Made by a program: the position numbers and the translations under genes. A DNA stretch of 64,000 bases. Origin: Nostoc sp. C052 (GTDB lineage: Bacteria > Cyanobacteriota > Cyanobacteriia > Cyanobacteriales > Nostocaceae). Shown piece by piece: positions 32,842 through 41,402 of the stretch. Every line of letters begins with the position of its first letter. The first letter of the stretch is position 1. The stretch is from contig NZ_CP040272.1 in the NCBI RefSeq assembly GCF_013393905.1, positions 7,511,501-7,575,500 of the forward strand. The letters are read 5' to 3'. Under the pieces are notes generated by a model. The model saw only the letters and a list, made by a program, of their open reading frames with translations. It ran no database searches and was not told where the DNA came from.

Positions 32842-33714
32842 TTATGTTGAATTTTGAATTACTGACTCACCTTGTAGGGTGATTATAGTAACTTCTGGGC
32901 GGCAAAATAAGCGTCCTGGGAGGTAAGTTCCCAAACCACGATTGACATATAGCTGATTTTTTCCTACTCGATGGAAACCTTGCGCCCATTCCCAATGGTC
33001 GACTACAGAAACATTGACTTCCAAAAATGGCATTAGACGCCGGATTTTTCTGGGTATTTTTTTTGCCAGCTTTTCGTAAAGCAACGCCGCAGGGCCAATT
33101 CCAGGAATCACGATTTGGCCGCCGTGAGTATGACCAGATAATTGTAAATCGACTCGCCATGCTTGTAATATCTCGGCCGTATCTGGATTGTGGGATAAAA
33201 CGATGCAGGGTGTGTCGGGGTTTAGTTGGTTCATAACTGGTGCAGGGTGAAATTCCCGTGACCAACTATCTGCCAGTCCAACAAGTGGCAATTCTTTTCC
33301 TAGTGGATAGGCAATTTCGTTCCAAAGGACGTGAATACCAATGCTAGTGAGGGCTTTTGTAACTTCTGCTTGGGCTTGTTTGTGATATATATCGTGATTG
33401 CCAAGGATAGCGTAGATACCATTGCGACTTTGCAGATGTTTGAGTCGAAGTATCAGTTTATGAATCGGTGTCGGATCGTCAGTTACATAGTCACCAGTTA
33501 ATAAAATTAAATCTGGTTCAGCTTCGTTAGTAACTGCGATCGCTTTTTCTAGCATATCCTCCGACAACCGCAAACCATCGTAGTGAAAATCTGATAATTG
33601 CACTACCTTCTTACCCTGTAACGATGCAGGCAACCCTGCAATGTTAACCGTCAATTTTTCTGTACTCAACGGCCCAGATAACAACCAGTGCATAAGACGT
33701 TTAATAAACTTCAA
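32842..33714 (-). CDS. Calcineurin-like metallophosphoesterase, copy 2
   Basis: The 290-residue paralogue of the gene 154 bp downstream has the same motif set: LSDFHYDGL, LLTGDYVTDD, ILGNHDIYHK, VLSHNPDTA and LSGHTHGGQIVIPG. It differs mainly in the C-terminal third (KLAKKIPRKIRRLMPFLEVN) and in the tail after VTIITL. The near identity of residues around the GD motif suggests a recent duplication or gene conversion. Both proteins start with a MHWL-type hydrophobic head. Reaction class is phosphomonoester or phosphodiester hydrolysis; the substrate cannot be read. Confidence 0.9.
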   Translation of the reverse strand: MKFIKRLMHWLLSGPLSTEKLTVNIAGLPASLQGKKVVQLSDFHYDGLRLSEDMLEKAIAVTNEAEPDLILLTGDYVTDDPTPIHKLILRLKHLQSRNGIYAILGNHDIYHKQAQAEVTKALTSIGIHVLWNEIAYPLGKELPLVGLADSWSREFHPAPVMNQLNPDTPCIVLSHNPDTAEILQAWRVDLQLSGHTHGGQIVIPGIGPAALLYEKLAKKIPRKIRRLMPFLEVNVSVVDHWEWAQGFHRVGKNQLYVNRGLGTYLPGRLFCRPEVTIITLQGESVIQNST

Positions 33715-33977
33715 TCATAGCGCTTACAGCTTAACTAAACATTGTCGGTTTGTGTGCAGCGACCAATGCAACTTATTGAAAATTTTATGAAAGCTCTAGG
33801 TTATAGCGTATTTATACTTACTCAAATCTAACATAACTTTGCTGTCAATTTATGTCGAGTACACTATCTTTCTTTGACAGAGAGGGTATATGGATTCAAC
33901 CCTGAGATTATGAATAAAAATAATTGATATTACGTATATCAATCAACTCTAGGGTTAGAGTTTGTTTTTGTATAGTA

Positions 33978-33994
33978 TACTGTATTACACAGTA
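33978..33994. promoter_or_regulatory. Inverted repeat upstream of the nuclease-ParA gene (possible operator)
   Basis: TACTGT-ATTAC-ACAGTA is a perfect 6-bp inverted repeat with a 5-bp spacer, next to a TATAGT box, 31 bp before the start codon. The position suits a repressor site, perhaps autoregulation. Short repeats in AT-rich DNA can arise by chance. Confidence 0.35.
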
Positions 33995-34025
33995 CCAGAT
34001 TGAGCAAAAACACTTAAAGCTGTTT

Positions 34026-35192
34026 ATGTCATCACTATTAGAGCCACAGTTCATCCAGGATTTTACCCACTTTGAGCAGCATGTAGCAAAACTGATTCAT
34101 AAAGCAGATTGGACAGTTGAAACTGCAAAGACCAATCAACCTGGCTATGATTTAGTGGTCAAAAAAGGAAATCTAATTGGTGCTGTTCAGGTTAAATGGC
34201 TAAAAGGTAACGTAACAACACCGCAGCTTTTAAAATTTGCTGACTTTTTAGATTCTGAGGAAGGCAAAAAATTTAATTTTGGTTGGTTCATAACCACAAA
34301 AGGATTTAGCGGACCAGCATTGGCATTAATGAGAACCTGGGGTAAAGATACTAAAATTCGCTGTGGTATTGCCCATGAAAATAAGCTGGTTGGGATTGAT
34401 GGTGATTCCGTCATTGGTGGCAGAGATAATCCTGAACCTCATGAAGAAACTAAACCAAAAAAAGTTTATTTTGGAGTTTTTACCTGTAAAGGTGGAGTAG
34501 GAAAAACAACTGTAGCAGGGCATTTAGCGGGAGCATTAGCACTGCAAGGGTTTAATGTGGCACTTGTGGACTTAGACCCAGAACAAAATCTACAAAAATT
34601 AGTAGGTGATGGTGTTTTTGTTCCCAATCCTAAAGGGGTAGGTACAACTATTCAAGTGTTTGATGGAAATGATTGGGATGAAGATGCTGCTCGTGACTGT
34701 CAAATAATAATTTGCGATTGCTCACCAGCACTAGAGCGTAATCCCCCAGAGCTAGTTAAGCGATTAGATTATTGTATTATTCCAACAACCTTCAATCCAC
34801 TAGGAATAAGCAAGCATGGTAAAGTTATTCAATCAACTGTTAGAGAGATCCGTGAAATTAATAATGAAGCTCATTTATTTGTGCTAGTTAACAATTTTAA
34901 AGATCCTGGCATTAAGCGTTTAAGACTTTTACAAGAAGTCTACTCTAATGCTTATAAAGAAATTAGTAAAAGAGATAATAAATTTCATTGTATAGATCCA
35001 GAAGAAGTTTGTATTCGGGCTAGCGACTTACTTTATTATTGGGGTATACATATACTCGAAAACCCAGAAAATCCTGCCAGTAGATTAGCGTTTGATCTGG
35101 TTGGCGGAAGATGTTACCCACGTGAAGATTTTATCAACTTAGCAGATTACATTGAAAGAAAAGCTGGCATAGGTGTGCTTAGAGCTAATTAA
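34026..35192 (+). CDS. Fusion of Mrr-like PD-(D/E)xK nuclease domain and ParA-type ATPase
   Basis: ATG at 34026 is chosen; the longer frame starts at a TTG in AT-rich spacer. Of 388 residues, about 10-130 form an Mrr-like restriction-endonuclease fold: an early helix with E17, GYDLVV with D42, then AVQVKW with Q55-x-K57, the QxK variant typical of Mrr. A linker leads to a ParA/Soj/MinD ATPase (about 147-370): deviant Walker A CKGGVGKTT with K155 and K160, VDLDPEQN (Walker A'), and IIICDCSPAL. It would couple ATP-driven dimerisation to DNA cleavage or modified-DNA recognition. It stands alone with no ParB. Its role, possibly in defence or DNA segregation, is inference. Confidence 0.85.
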   Translation: MSSLLEPQFIQDFTHFEQHVAKLIHKADWTVETAKTNQPGYDLVVKKGNLIGAVQVKWLKGNVTTPQLLKFADFLDSEEGKKFNFGWFITTKGFSGPALALMRTWGKDTKIRCGIAHENKLVGIDGDSVIGGRDNPEPHEETKPKKVYFGVFTCKGGVGKTTVAGHLAGALALQGFNVALVDLDPEQNLQKLVGDGVFVPNPKGVGTTIQVFDGNDWDEDAARDCQIIICDCSPALERNPPELVKRLDYCIIPTTFNPLGISKHGKVIQSTVREIREINNEAHLFVLVNNFKDPGIKRLRLLQEVYSNAYKEISKRDNKFHCIDPEEVCIRASDLLYYWGIHILENPENPASRLAFDLVGGRCYPREDFINLADYIERKAGIGVLRAN

Positions 35193-35250
35193 GACTTTGA
35201 AGAAAATTATATAAATAAGTAGACACAATTAAATATAATTTGCGATGATT

Positions 35251-35365
35251 GCTTGTCTTCTCTACGAGAGGCTGCGCCCTAAGCGAAGCTATGCCGTAGC
35301 CTTTACGAGACGCTCCGCGAACACTTCGTACCCTGCGGGAAGGCTTACGCCAACGCAATGACAAA
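35251..35365. repeat. Dispersed palindromic repeat of Nostoc type
   Basis: Chained hairpin blocks such as CTTCTCTACGAGAGGC, GCCGTAGCCTTTACGAGACG and CTCCGCGAACACTTCG form a composite repeat familiar between Nostocales genes. No coding potential. Confidence 0.7.
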
Positions 35366-35491
35366 CTATCTTATAGTTATTTAGATCCACCTACTTACTT
35401 AGCGATCGCTAATCTTCCGATAAAATTTTTAGTAATGCCTGTGCAGAAACAAAAATCTCTTTCTAGGATGACGGCGTAGAGAGAGAAAAAC

Positions 35492-35532
35492 AAAAAATAA
35501 CGCCTACCTATCTTAGGGTGGCGCTATTTTTT
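35492..35532. terminator. Bidirectional rho-independent terminator
   Basis: AAAAAATAACGCC pairs with GGCGCTATTTTTT around a 15-base loop, with a T-run on both strands. It lies between the nuclease-ParA gene and the convergent GlsB-type gene, about 75 bp past the latter's stop. Confidence 0.8.
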
Positions 35533-35605
35533 AATTTAATTCACAGTTAAAAATAGTTAAATGAATTTGCTAAATGTTCGTTGCTGATTGCCCGCAATTT
35601 TATAT

Positions 35606-35878
35606 TTATACAGCACTGCGGTTGGTTAACAAGTTCCACAAGAAAACTGCGACAATTGCACCAAGAACTGCTACCGCGACACCTGGAATACTAAATGTAG
35701 GTGCTGCTAAAGCTAAGGTTCCCGTACTGAAGAATATACCTAAACTACCGCCAACAAAAGCACCGATGATTCCTAACAATATGGTTCCGAGAATTCCGCC
35801 GCCTTGATGACCAGGGTAGATAGCTTTTGCGATCGCACCAGCAATTAGACCTAAAACAATCCAAGCAAGAATATTCAT
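35606..35878 (-). CDS. GlsB/YeaQ/YmgE-family small membrane stress protein
   Basis: The 90-residue protein consists of three glycine-rich hydrophobic helices: ILAWIVLGLIAGAIAKAI, GGILGTILLGIIGAFVGGSLG and a C-terminal AVAVLGAIVAVFLWNLL. The PGxxxGG loop (YPGHQGGGILGT) is the family signature of the so-called transglycosylase-associated proteins, induced by general stress in many bacteria. The molecular role is not established. A terminator lies downstream at 35492-35532. Confidence 0.9.
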   Translation of the reverse strand: MNILAWIVLGLIAGAIAKAIYPGHQGGGILGTILLGIIGAFVGGSLGIFFSTGTLALAAPTFSIPGVAVAVLGAIVAVFLWNLLTNRSAV

Positions 35879-36046
35879 TGTTATTAGTTGGGTAAACGTT
35901 TTTGACTTACAAATACATATTAACTATTTTCATTTTTCGCTCAATCTATCATCAGAATTAATTATGAATATCCATAAGGAATAGTTTAATGGCTATTGAG
36001 TTTTTTGATACATAATCCCACTGAGGTAGATAGTCAATTAAAAAAA

Positions 36047-36076
36047 AGCTCCTAGTAGGTCTTTAACTAGGGGCTT
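36047..36076 (-). terminator. Rho-independent terminator for the small membrane gene at 36232-36504
   Basis: AAGCTCCTAG and CTAGGGGCTT pair as a near-perfect stem; on the minus strand it is followed by a run of T (A8 at 36040-36047 on the plus strand). It lies about 155 bp beyond the stop of the upstream minus-strand gene. Confidence 0.65.
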
Positions 36077-36231
36077 ATCAAACTATTGCTTGGTAATTGC
36101 AGTATATGCATTTTTAATTAGCTCTCTCCTCTACTAGAAGAATTAAGCTGAGTTTTTAGAGACTGTCTCTAAAGTAATGTAAAGGAAGCGGAATAGGCGA
36201 TTGAGACGACGGGTAACTTCATGTCTAACTT

Positions 36232-36504
36232 TTAATTTTGATTGCTTATGCCATTATTGCTGCCGATGATTCGATGGCTGACAAATGGCAACAGTCTGCG
36301 GTAAGACCAATGCATACTTAGAAAAATCAGACTTACCAAGGTTAGCAGCATGACGCTCAGAATCGTTGTATATGCCTTAATGTGCCACCAAAATCTATTT
36401 GCACCTAATTGCACAAACTTCCACAAGCTGGCTATATCAACGCTTTCGGTATCGTGAATAGTGATTGGTAAGGATGCTGCTGTGCTTTGTTGTGCAATTG
36501 TCAT
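36232..36504 (-). CDS. Small hypothetical membrane protein
   Basis: ATG at 36504 (MTIAQQSTAASLP) is preferred because GGAGTAATTAAA lies just upstream. The 90-residue protein has a polar N-terminus, an aromatic-rich amphipathic stretch (LWKFVQLGANRFWWHIKAY) and one transmembrane helix (TTILSVMLLTLVSLIFLSMHW), then a basic tail. No family is recognised. The 36505-36845 spacer beyond its start holds repeats only. Confidence 0.5.
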   Translation of the reverse strand: MTIAQQSTAASLPITIHDTESVDIASLWKFVQLGANRFWWHIKAYTTILSVMLLTLVSLIFLSMHWSYRRLLPFVSHRIIGSNNGISNQN

Positions 36505-36795
36505 TTTAATTACTCCTTTAGACCCAAACTCTGAGGTATTTAACTTTAAATACGGCAAGTCGATAGATTTACTGTTATTTGTATCTAATATCTCATAGCT
36601 TGATGCAAGAAGCAAGTTTTAAGGGAATGGGGTATGGGGCATTGGGTATTAGTATTGAAAATTAGGTATTTACTAAAAGTAGTACCATTTTGAATTTTAG
36701 ATTTTAGATTTTGGATTGGGAATCGCTTTCTGTGTCTGGGCTTTGTGAAACCATCTATTGCAATCATTTTTCAAATTGGTATAAAAACTATTTTC

Positions 36796-36842
36796 TAGTC
36801 CCCAGTCCCCAATCCCCAATCTCCAGTCCCCAATCCCCAGTC
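36796..36842. repeat. Heptameric STRR-type repeat before eda
   Basis: Seven-base units CCCCAGT / CCCCAAT repeat about six times directly before the aldolase start. Upstream in-frame codons are therefore repeat, and the start is placed after them. Confidence 0.8.
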
Positions 36843-36845
36843 AAA

Positions 36846-37478
36846 ATGCCTAATCAAATTTGGTTATCACAGTTGCAAAAACACAGAGCGATCGCAGTCA
36901 TCCGCGCCCCTAAAATCGAAGTGGGAGAGCAAATGGCAATGGCTGTAGCCTCTGGGGGAATGCAGCTAATTGAAGTTACCTGGAATAGCGATCGCGCTGG
37001 GGAATTAATCAGTCAACTACGTTTGGAATTACCAGCCTGTATCATTGGCACTGGTACACTATTCAATGTGCAGCAGCTACAAGATGCGATCGCATCTGGG
37101 GCGCAATTCCTCTTCACACCCCACATCGATCCGGCAATGATTCAAGCAGCACAAGAAAAAAATGTGCCTATTATACCAGGAGCGTTAACCCCTACAGAAA
37201 TTGTTACCGCCTGGAGTCAGGGGGCTAGTTGTGTAAAAGTGTTTCCTGTGCAAGCAGTAGGAGGGGCTGATTATATCAAAAGTTTGCAAGGGCCACTAGG
37301 TCAGATTCCTTTAATTCCGACTGGCGGCGTGACTCTCGAAAATGCCAAAGAATTTTTGCAAGCCGGAGCGATCGCTGTTGGTTTGAGCGGTGAATTATTT
37401 CCCAAAAAGCTTGTCATGGAAGGAAATTGGCAAGCGATCGCAACTCAGGCAAAAAACCTTATGCGACAGTTGGGTTAA
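36846..37478 (+). CDS. eda: 2-keto-3-deoxy-6-phosphogluconate / 4-hydroxy-2-oxoglutarate aldolase
   Basis: ATG at 36846 (MPNQIWLSQLQKHRAIAVIRA) follows the STRR array; the longer frame translates repeat. The 210-residue class I aldolase has QLIEVTWNSD with the catalytic Glu, GTGTLF, and GASCVKVFPVQAVGGADYIKSL with the Schiff-base Lys, then IPTGGV. It cleaves KDPG to pyruvate and glyceraldehyde-3-phosphate in the Entner-Doudoroff pathway. No edd is nearby, as usual in cyanobacteria, which may use other routes to KDPG. HIP1 octamers are frequent inside. Confidence 0.94.
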   Translation: MPNQIWLSQLQKHRAIAVIRAPKIEVGEQMAMAVASGGMQLIEVTWNSDRAGELISQLRLELPACIIGTGTLFNVQQLQDAIASGAQFLFTPHIDPAMIQAAQEKNVPIIPGALTPTEIVTAWSQGASCVKVFPVQAVGGADYIKSLQGPLGQIPLIPTGGVTLENAKEFLQAGAIAVGLSGELFPKKLVMEGNWQAIATQAKNLMRQLG

Positions 37479-37591
37479 CTTAGAATCAAATCATCAAAAT
37501 TTCACGTCTATTAAAGTAATAGATAGGGAAATAAAAGTGAAACCTGATAAGTTTCTCAAGACCCCATGATTTGAGTGTGAGTGTATCTAAA

Positions 37592-38107
37592 ATGAAAAGA
37601 CTGATTTATTCCGACTGGGTGCGTCGCTTACAAATACTCCTCACTGGTACAGCACTGTCCTTAAGTGTTTTTACTACTACTGGAACGAGTGAAGTTTGGG
37701 CGAATTCCAAAGATCAAGTGATTGCACAAACAATCCAGACATTACAACAATCGGATCAGCGCTGGATTCAAATTAATCTTTCAAAGCAACGATTAATAGC
37801 TTGGGAAGGTGACAAAGTAGTTTATGGAAGTGCTATTTCTTCTGGTAAAAAAGCTACTCCTACTCTTGTTGGTACTTTTAAGATTCAATCCAAGTTTAAA
37901 ACTACGCGGATGCAGGGAGAAAACTATGATGTTCCCAACGTTCCTTATGCGATGTTTTATCAGGGTAATTACGCTATTCACGGAGCTTACTGGCATAAGA
38001 GATTTGGTACTCCAGTGAGCCACGGCTGTGTAAATATCGCACCTAAACATGCAAAATGGCTATTTCAGTGGGCATCAGTAGGTACACCAATAGTCATCCA
38101 GAAATAG
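37592..38107 (+). CDS. L,D-transpeptidase (YkuD), copy 1
   Basis: ATG at 37592 is used; the longer frame starts at TTG. The 171-residue protein has a signal peptide (RRLQILLTGTALSLSVFTTT ... VWANS) and a YkuD domain with IHGAYW and the catalytic SHGCVNIAP. It exchanges peptidoglycan crosslinks or attaches proteins to the wall in the periplasm. The catalytic core WHKRFGTPVSHGCVN is identical to that of the paralogue 573 bp downstream. No LysM or other targeting domain is present. Confidence 0.93.
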   Translation: MKRLIYSDWVRRLQILLTGTALSLSVFTTTGTSEVWANSKDQVIAQTIQTLQQSDQRWIQINLSKQRLIAWEGDKVVYGSAISSGKKATPTLVGTFKIQSKFKTTRMQGENYDVPNVPYAMFYQGNYAIHGAYWHKRFGTPVSHGCVNIAPKHAKWLFQWASVGTPIVIQK

Positions 38108-38376
38108 TAGGTGAAGTAGCCAGAAGGCAATTTAGCTAAAATCATAAATAACAAAAAGTCAAGACAATTAAGTGATTCCCAGCAAGATTTTATGCTGGGA
38201 ATCTTCGGAGTCGGAATTACTGAACTTGAAATAAAATAAAGAAGAGGGTATTCAACGATTTACCCAAAAAAATAAGCGTAAATCCTGACAATTTCTCTGC
38301 GAAATTAAGAATGCAAATATGAATTAGGGAAAACTTTGCATTTAGGTATTTAAATGACAGATTTTTTGTAAAGGTT

Positions 38377-38402
38377 GTCATTAGTCATTAGTCATTGGTC
38401 AT
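38377..38402. repeat. Short STRR repeat
   Basis: Heptamers GTCATTA / GTCATTG repeat about four times between the two L,D-transpeptidase genes, close to the MITE that starts at 38409. Confidence 0.75.
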
Positions 38403-38408
38403 CATGTA

Positions 38409-38536
38409 AGGGACTTCCAAATAAAAAATATTCAATTAACTTTTGTGGGGTGGGCAACATACATGAGCGCCCAGTTGATATGGCTCTCATGTCGCCCACC
38501 CCACAATATTGGATAATTTATTTCTTGGAGTTCCCT
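38409..38536. mobile_element. MITE, about 128 bp
   Basis: Long imperfect terminal inverted repeats start AGGGACTTCCAA and, reversed, AGGGAACTCCAA and extend inward to GTGGGGTGGGC and CATGAG in both arms, so the whole element can fold on itself. One arm recurs alone at 22985-23010. No transposase is encoded. Flanks suggest a TA target but this is ambiguous by one base. Confidence 0.8.
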
Positions 38537-38680
38537 AACCAAGAATAAATGACAAATGACAAATAAAAGATGAATTGCGTAAATCCTCCACAGAAAGTGA
38601 GTAGTCGCTCTGGAAATTTGTCATGTTCCAGAAAATTACTTGACTTCATGATTTTTGCGTAGTTTAGAAGATGAGACGTA

Positions 38681-39199
38681 ATGCAAACTTGGATTCGTAG
38701 TGGTGGGATTCGTTCTTCTGGAACTTTTTTTACAGGCGTGGCGCTGATAATGGTGACTTTATTCTCTTGGTCATCACCGTTAACAGGTACACCAAACTCG
38801 ACTACAGCAACAGCCACGTCAGTCGATCAAAACAGCACTAATAATATTAACCGCTGGATTGAAATTGACTTGTCAGAGCAACGTTTACGTGCATGGGAAG
38901 GTAATAAACTTGTTCATTCATACCGCATTTCTGGAGGTAAGCGATCGACTCCCACACCCATAGGTAGATTTCGGATTAATTCTAAGTATCGTACTCATCG
39001 GATGCGAGGCAGAGACTATAATATTCCTGATGTTCCTTACACAATGTATTTCTACAGAGGGTATGCCATCCACGGCGCTTACTGGCATAAGCGTTTTGGA
39101 ACTCCAGTCAGCCACGGTTGCGTAAATTTACCTGTTAAGCAAGCTCGTGATCTTTACAACTGGTCTAGCTATGGAACTTTAGTAGTGGTGCATAAATAA
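38681..39199 (+). CDS. L,D-transpeptidase (YkuD), copy 2
   Basis: The 172-residue paralogue of the gene at 37592 carries a signal peptide (SSGTFFTGVALIMVTLFSW), then a YkuD domain: RWIEIDLSEQRLRAWEGNKL, YAIHGAYWHKRFGTPVSHGCVNLP with catalytic Cys, and a short tail. The two proteins share the core motifs but differ in their signal peptides and linker, so they may serve different wall sites. The MITE at 38409-38536 and an STRR lie in the spacer between them. Confidence 0.93.
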   Translation: MQTWIRSGGIRSSGTFFTGVALIMVTLFSWSSPLTGTPNSTTATATSVDQNSTNNINRWIEIDLSEQRLRAWEGNKLVHSYRISGGKRSTPTPIGRFRINSKYRTHRMRGRDYNIPDVPYTMYFYRGYAIHGAYWHKRFGTPVSHGCVNLPVKQARDLYNWSSYGTLVVVHK

Positions 39200-39954
39200 T
39201 TCGTAATTCGTAATTAAGAGTTGCAATTATGAATTATTGTAATGATGAATTGATCATTACAATAATTCTAATCTTGATGTGTGGACAGGTGCGTTTATGG
39301 AGTGAACGTACCTGTAAACATATACTGGTAGACTAAAAATACATTTTCAAGGGAATTCAGGAGCTATGAGCCAATACGGTTCAGTTAAGGCTGAAAGTCG
39401 TGTAAATTAAGCATTGTCCCAAGAACGAAAATGAGGGTGTGGTGCATCTCAAAGATTTCTCATTGATGTCTCTAGAGATACAAAGTGGTGACGTACTAAA
39501 AGCGATCGCTTAGGCTTCTCTTTGCATCTACACTTGCTAAACTAATTTCAAATCTTGAATAAAAGCAGCGAAAAAACAACCATAGAATTATGGCTCAAAT
39601 CTTAGTTGAAACCTATATTCCGCTCATCGGACAGTGGAGAAATAATTATATGGAGCTAACTGGGTCAATTTTATGGAAAACTCTTATGAATTAGTCGCTG
39701 AATTATTGATACTAAATCCTAATAAGCGTAAGTACTACCAGCAAGGAGAGAGGGCTATGAGGCTTATCCTATCTGCATCCTAGCCCTTTTTGTAGCCCCG
39801 CAAGTACCTATAGTTCCTGTGTCGCAAGGTTTTCAGCGATTTTTCTCGCTATTTCCCGACAGGTCTATTGAGTATCCGCTTACGATCGCTAGAGCAAATG
39901 CATCTAAAGCACAATAATCCTTTAATACTTGGGTTTGGGCATTTGATGATTTAG
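39200..39954. other. Long spacer without recognised gene
   Basis: No supported coding frame. Visible structures are a hairpin near 39284-39314 (ACAGGTGCGTT against AACGTACCTGT), an inverted repeat near 39231-39265 (ATTGTAATGAT / ATCATTACAAT) and AGGGCTA / TAGCCCTTTTT near 39747-39790, the last a possible + strand terminator. The IS5-type element begins at 39955. Confidence 0.45.
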
Positions 39955-40020
39955 GAACCTATCCCACTAATGCCAGATTGTAGTAATCTATTTTTTGGCA
40001 AGAGGTTGGATGTATTAGTG

Positions 40021-40491
40021 ATGGCTGGACGTTTTGAGGGATTGAGCGACCTAGAATGGAAGCTATTTGAGGATATATTTCCTAAGCAGGCATCCAAACG
40101 TGGTAAAGGAATGCCTCATGCACCGTATCGCTATGTATTAAATAGTCTGTTATACATTCTGATAACTGGATGTCGATGGTGTGACCTTCCACGAGGGGAT
40201 ATATGGGCATCGAAAAGCTCATCCCATCGATGGTTAAAGCGATGGCGTTCTGATGGGACATTTGAATATATACAAGGACGTGTATTAGCGATCGCTAATG
40301 AGAAGGGGCTTATAAACTGGGACTTTGGGGCTGTTGACGGCTCTTTTTCCCCCGCTCAATGGGAGGAGGTGAAGAAGTTGCGTATGGAGGGAAAGGGAAA
40401 GGTGTTCTTATCCATACACTTACCGAAGGTGGTGGAATGCCCTTGGCTAATTGCACTACCCCAGCCAATGGCAACGAGAGAGAACAAGTAA
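40021..40491 (+). CDS. IS5-family transposase, N-terminal frame (orfA)
   Basis: This frame encodes the N-terminal DUF4096-type region (FEGLSDLEWKLFEDIFP, LNSLLYILITGCRWCDLP, SHRWLKRWRSDGTFEYI) and the first catalytic Asp in FGAVDGSFS, then runs on in the wrong frame to a stop. An upstream ATG at 39970 lies inside the inverted repeat. The shift to the -1 frame occurs near the CTCTTTTTCCCCC run at 40341-40353, after which conserved IS5 sequence resumes. Confidence 0.85.
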   Translation: MAGRFEGLSDLEWKLFEDIFPKQASKRGKGMPHAPYRYVLNSLLYILITGCRWCDLPRGDIWASKSSSHRWLKRWRSDGTFEYIQGRVLAIANEKGLINWDFGAVDGSFSPAQWEEVKKLRMEGKGKVFLSIHLPKVVECPWLIALPQPMATRENK

Positions 40492-40844
40492 TACCTCTAC
40501 TCGATAAAGTTAAACTTAAAACATTAAAACGTGGCAGACCACGTAAGCGAATCAAAGTACTAGCTGCTGATAAAGGTTACGACTCGAAACAAAAACGCGC
40601 TGACCTGCGGAAACGAGGTATTCGTCCTCAAATCCCGAAACGAGTTTGGAAAACCAAGAAAAATAGAGGAAGACCAATCAAAATCTCTGTTCCTAGATTT
40701 CAGCAAGAACGGTGTTTTGCTTGGTATCAGCGCAAATACCGCCGTCTCGTTGTTAGATGGGAACGTCAAAAAGTTTACTTCGATGCATTCATTGACCTTG
40801 CTACAATCCACATCTGGATTAACAAAATATTATTAGTGGGATAG
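40341..40844 (+). CDS. IS5-family transposase, C-terminal frame (orfB, via -1 frameshift)
   Basis: In the -1 frame from the slippery run the text reads FFPRSMGGGEEVAYGGKGKG, the standard continuation of the first catalytic block. It then carries the second Asp in VLAADKGYDSK and the distal Glu in RRLVVRWERQ. All three DDE residues are thus present across the two frames and the element may be active through programmed frameshifting, as in the IS427 group of IS5. Confidence 0.82.
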   Translation, partial: LFFPRSMGGGEEVAYGGKGKGVLIHTLTEGGGMPLANCTTPANGNEREQVIPLLDKVKLKTLKRGRPRKRIKVLAADKGYDSKQKRADLRKRGIRPQIPKRVWKTKKNRGRPIKISVPRFQQERCFAWYQRKYRRLVVRWERQKVYFDAFIDLATIHIWINKILLVG

Positions 40845-41031
40845 GTTCAGGCTATTTTTTCATCAAGATCCTTATCTACGAGGAGTTTCAGAAAATACGT
40901 GCCTTTGCCTTGCGATCGCAAAGTCTTTGCAAGTCAAAAGCTCGTCGCTTGAATCATTTTATAACCATGATGAAAATTATCTACAATTATAACTATATAG
41001 TAATATAGGTTATATATGAAATTGAATCCTT

Positions 41032-41397
41032 ATGTCAAAGACCCTTTCTCCAAAAAATACTTCAGAAATCCTTGCTCCCGTTGCAGAGTATTTTAAGGTA
41101 CTCTCTGAAACCAGTCGCTTACAGATTTTGAGTTGTCTCAGAACCGGGCCGATGAACGTTACCGAAATGGGTGAAGCTACGGGTTTAGGACAAGCGAATC
41201 TCTCAAAACACTTAAAAGTGTTGACCCAAGCAGGTTTGGTGTCCCGTCAGCAAAAGGGAGTTAGCGTCTACTATGGGATCAGTGACCCTGTAATTTTTGA
41301 ATTATGTGAATTAGTTTGCGATCGCATTGGTAACCAAATACAAAAACGGACTAAAGAATTTGAACAGATCAAAGCCTTTAGCACCCTCTCAAAATAA
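41032..41397 (+). CDS. ArsR/SmtB-family transcriptional regulator
   Basis: The 121-residue winged-helix protein has the core AEYFKVLSETSRLQILSCL, recognition helix GLGQANLSKHLKVLTQAGLV and wing RQQKGVSVYYGI. The metal-site box ELCVCDL is absent (the alpha3 region reads GPMNVTEMGEATG), so it is not a classical metal sensor. Location next to a TauE/SafE-type transporter gene suggests the sulfide/persulfide-responsive branch, but no Cys pair is visible; the only Cys are in LSCLRTG and near the C-terminus (LCELVCDRIG). The AT-rich region at 40985-41020 should contain its operator. Confidence 0.9.
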   Translation: MSKTLSPKNTSEILAPVAEYFKVLSETSRLQILSCLRTGPMNVTEMGEATGLGQANLSKHLKVLTQAGLVSRQQKGVSVYYGISDPVIFELCELVCDRIGNQIQKRTKEFEQIKAFSTLSK

Positions 41398-41402
41398 CTA
41401 TT

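Larger units (their letters stand above)
39955..40848 (+). mobile_element. IS5-family insertion sequence
   Basis: Perfect 17-bp terminal inverted repeats (GAACCTATCCCACTAAT at 39955-39971 and its complement at 40832-40848) bound an 894-bp element with two overlapping transposase frames. AG flanks both ends and may be the target duplication, though the boundary is ambiguous. Confidence 0.9.

Noticed and set aside
35251..35365. Possible small RNA gene in the hairpin-rich spacer
   Set aside because: The text is the common Nostocales dispersed repeat and has no promoter or terminator arrangement of its own.
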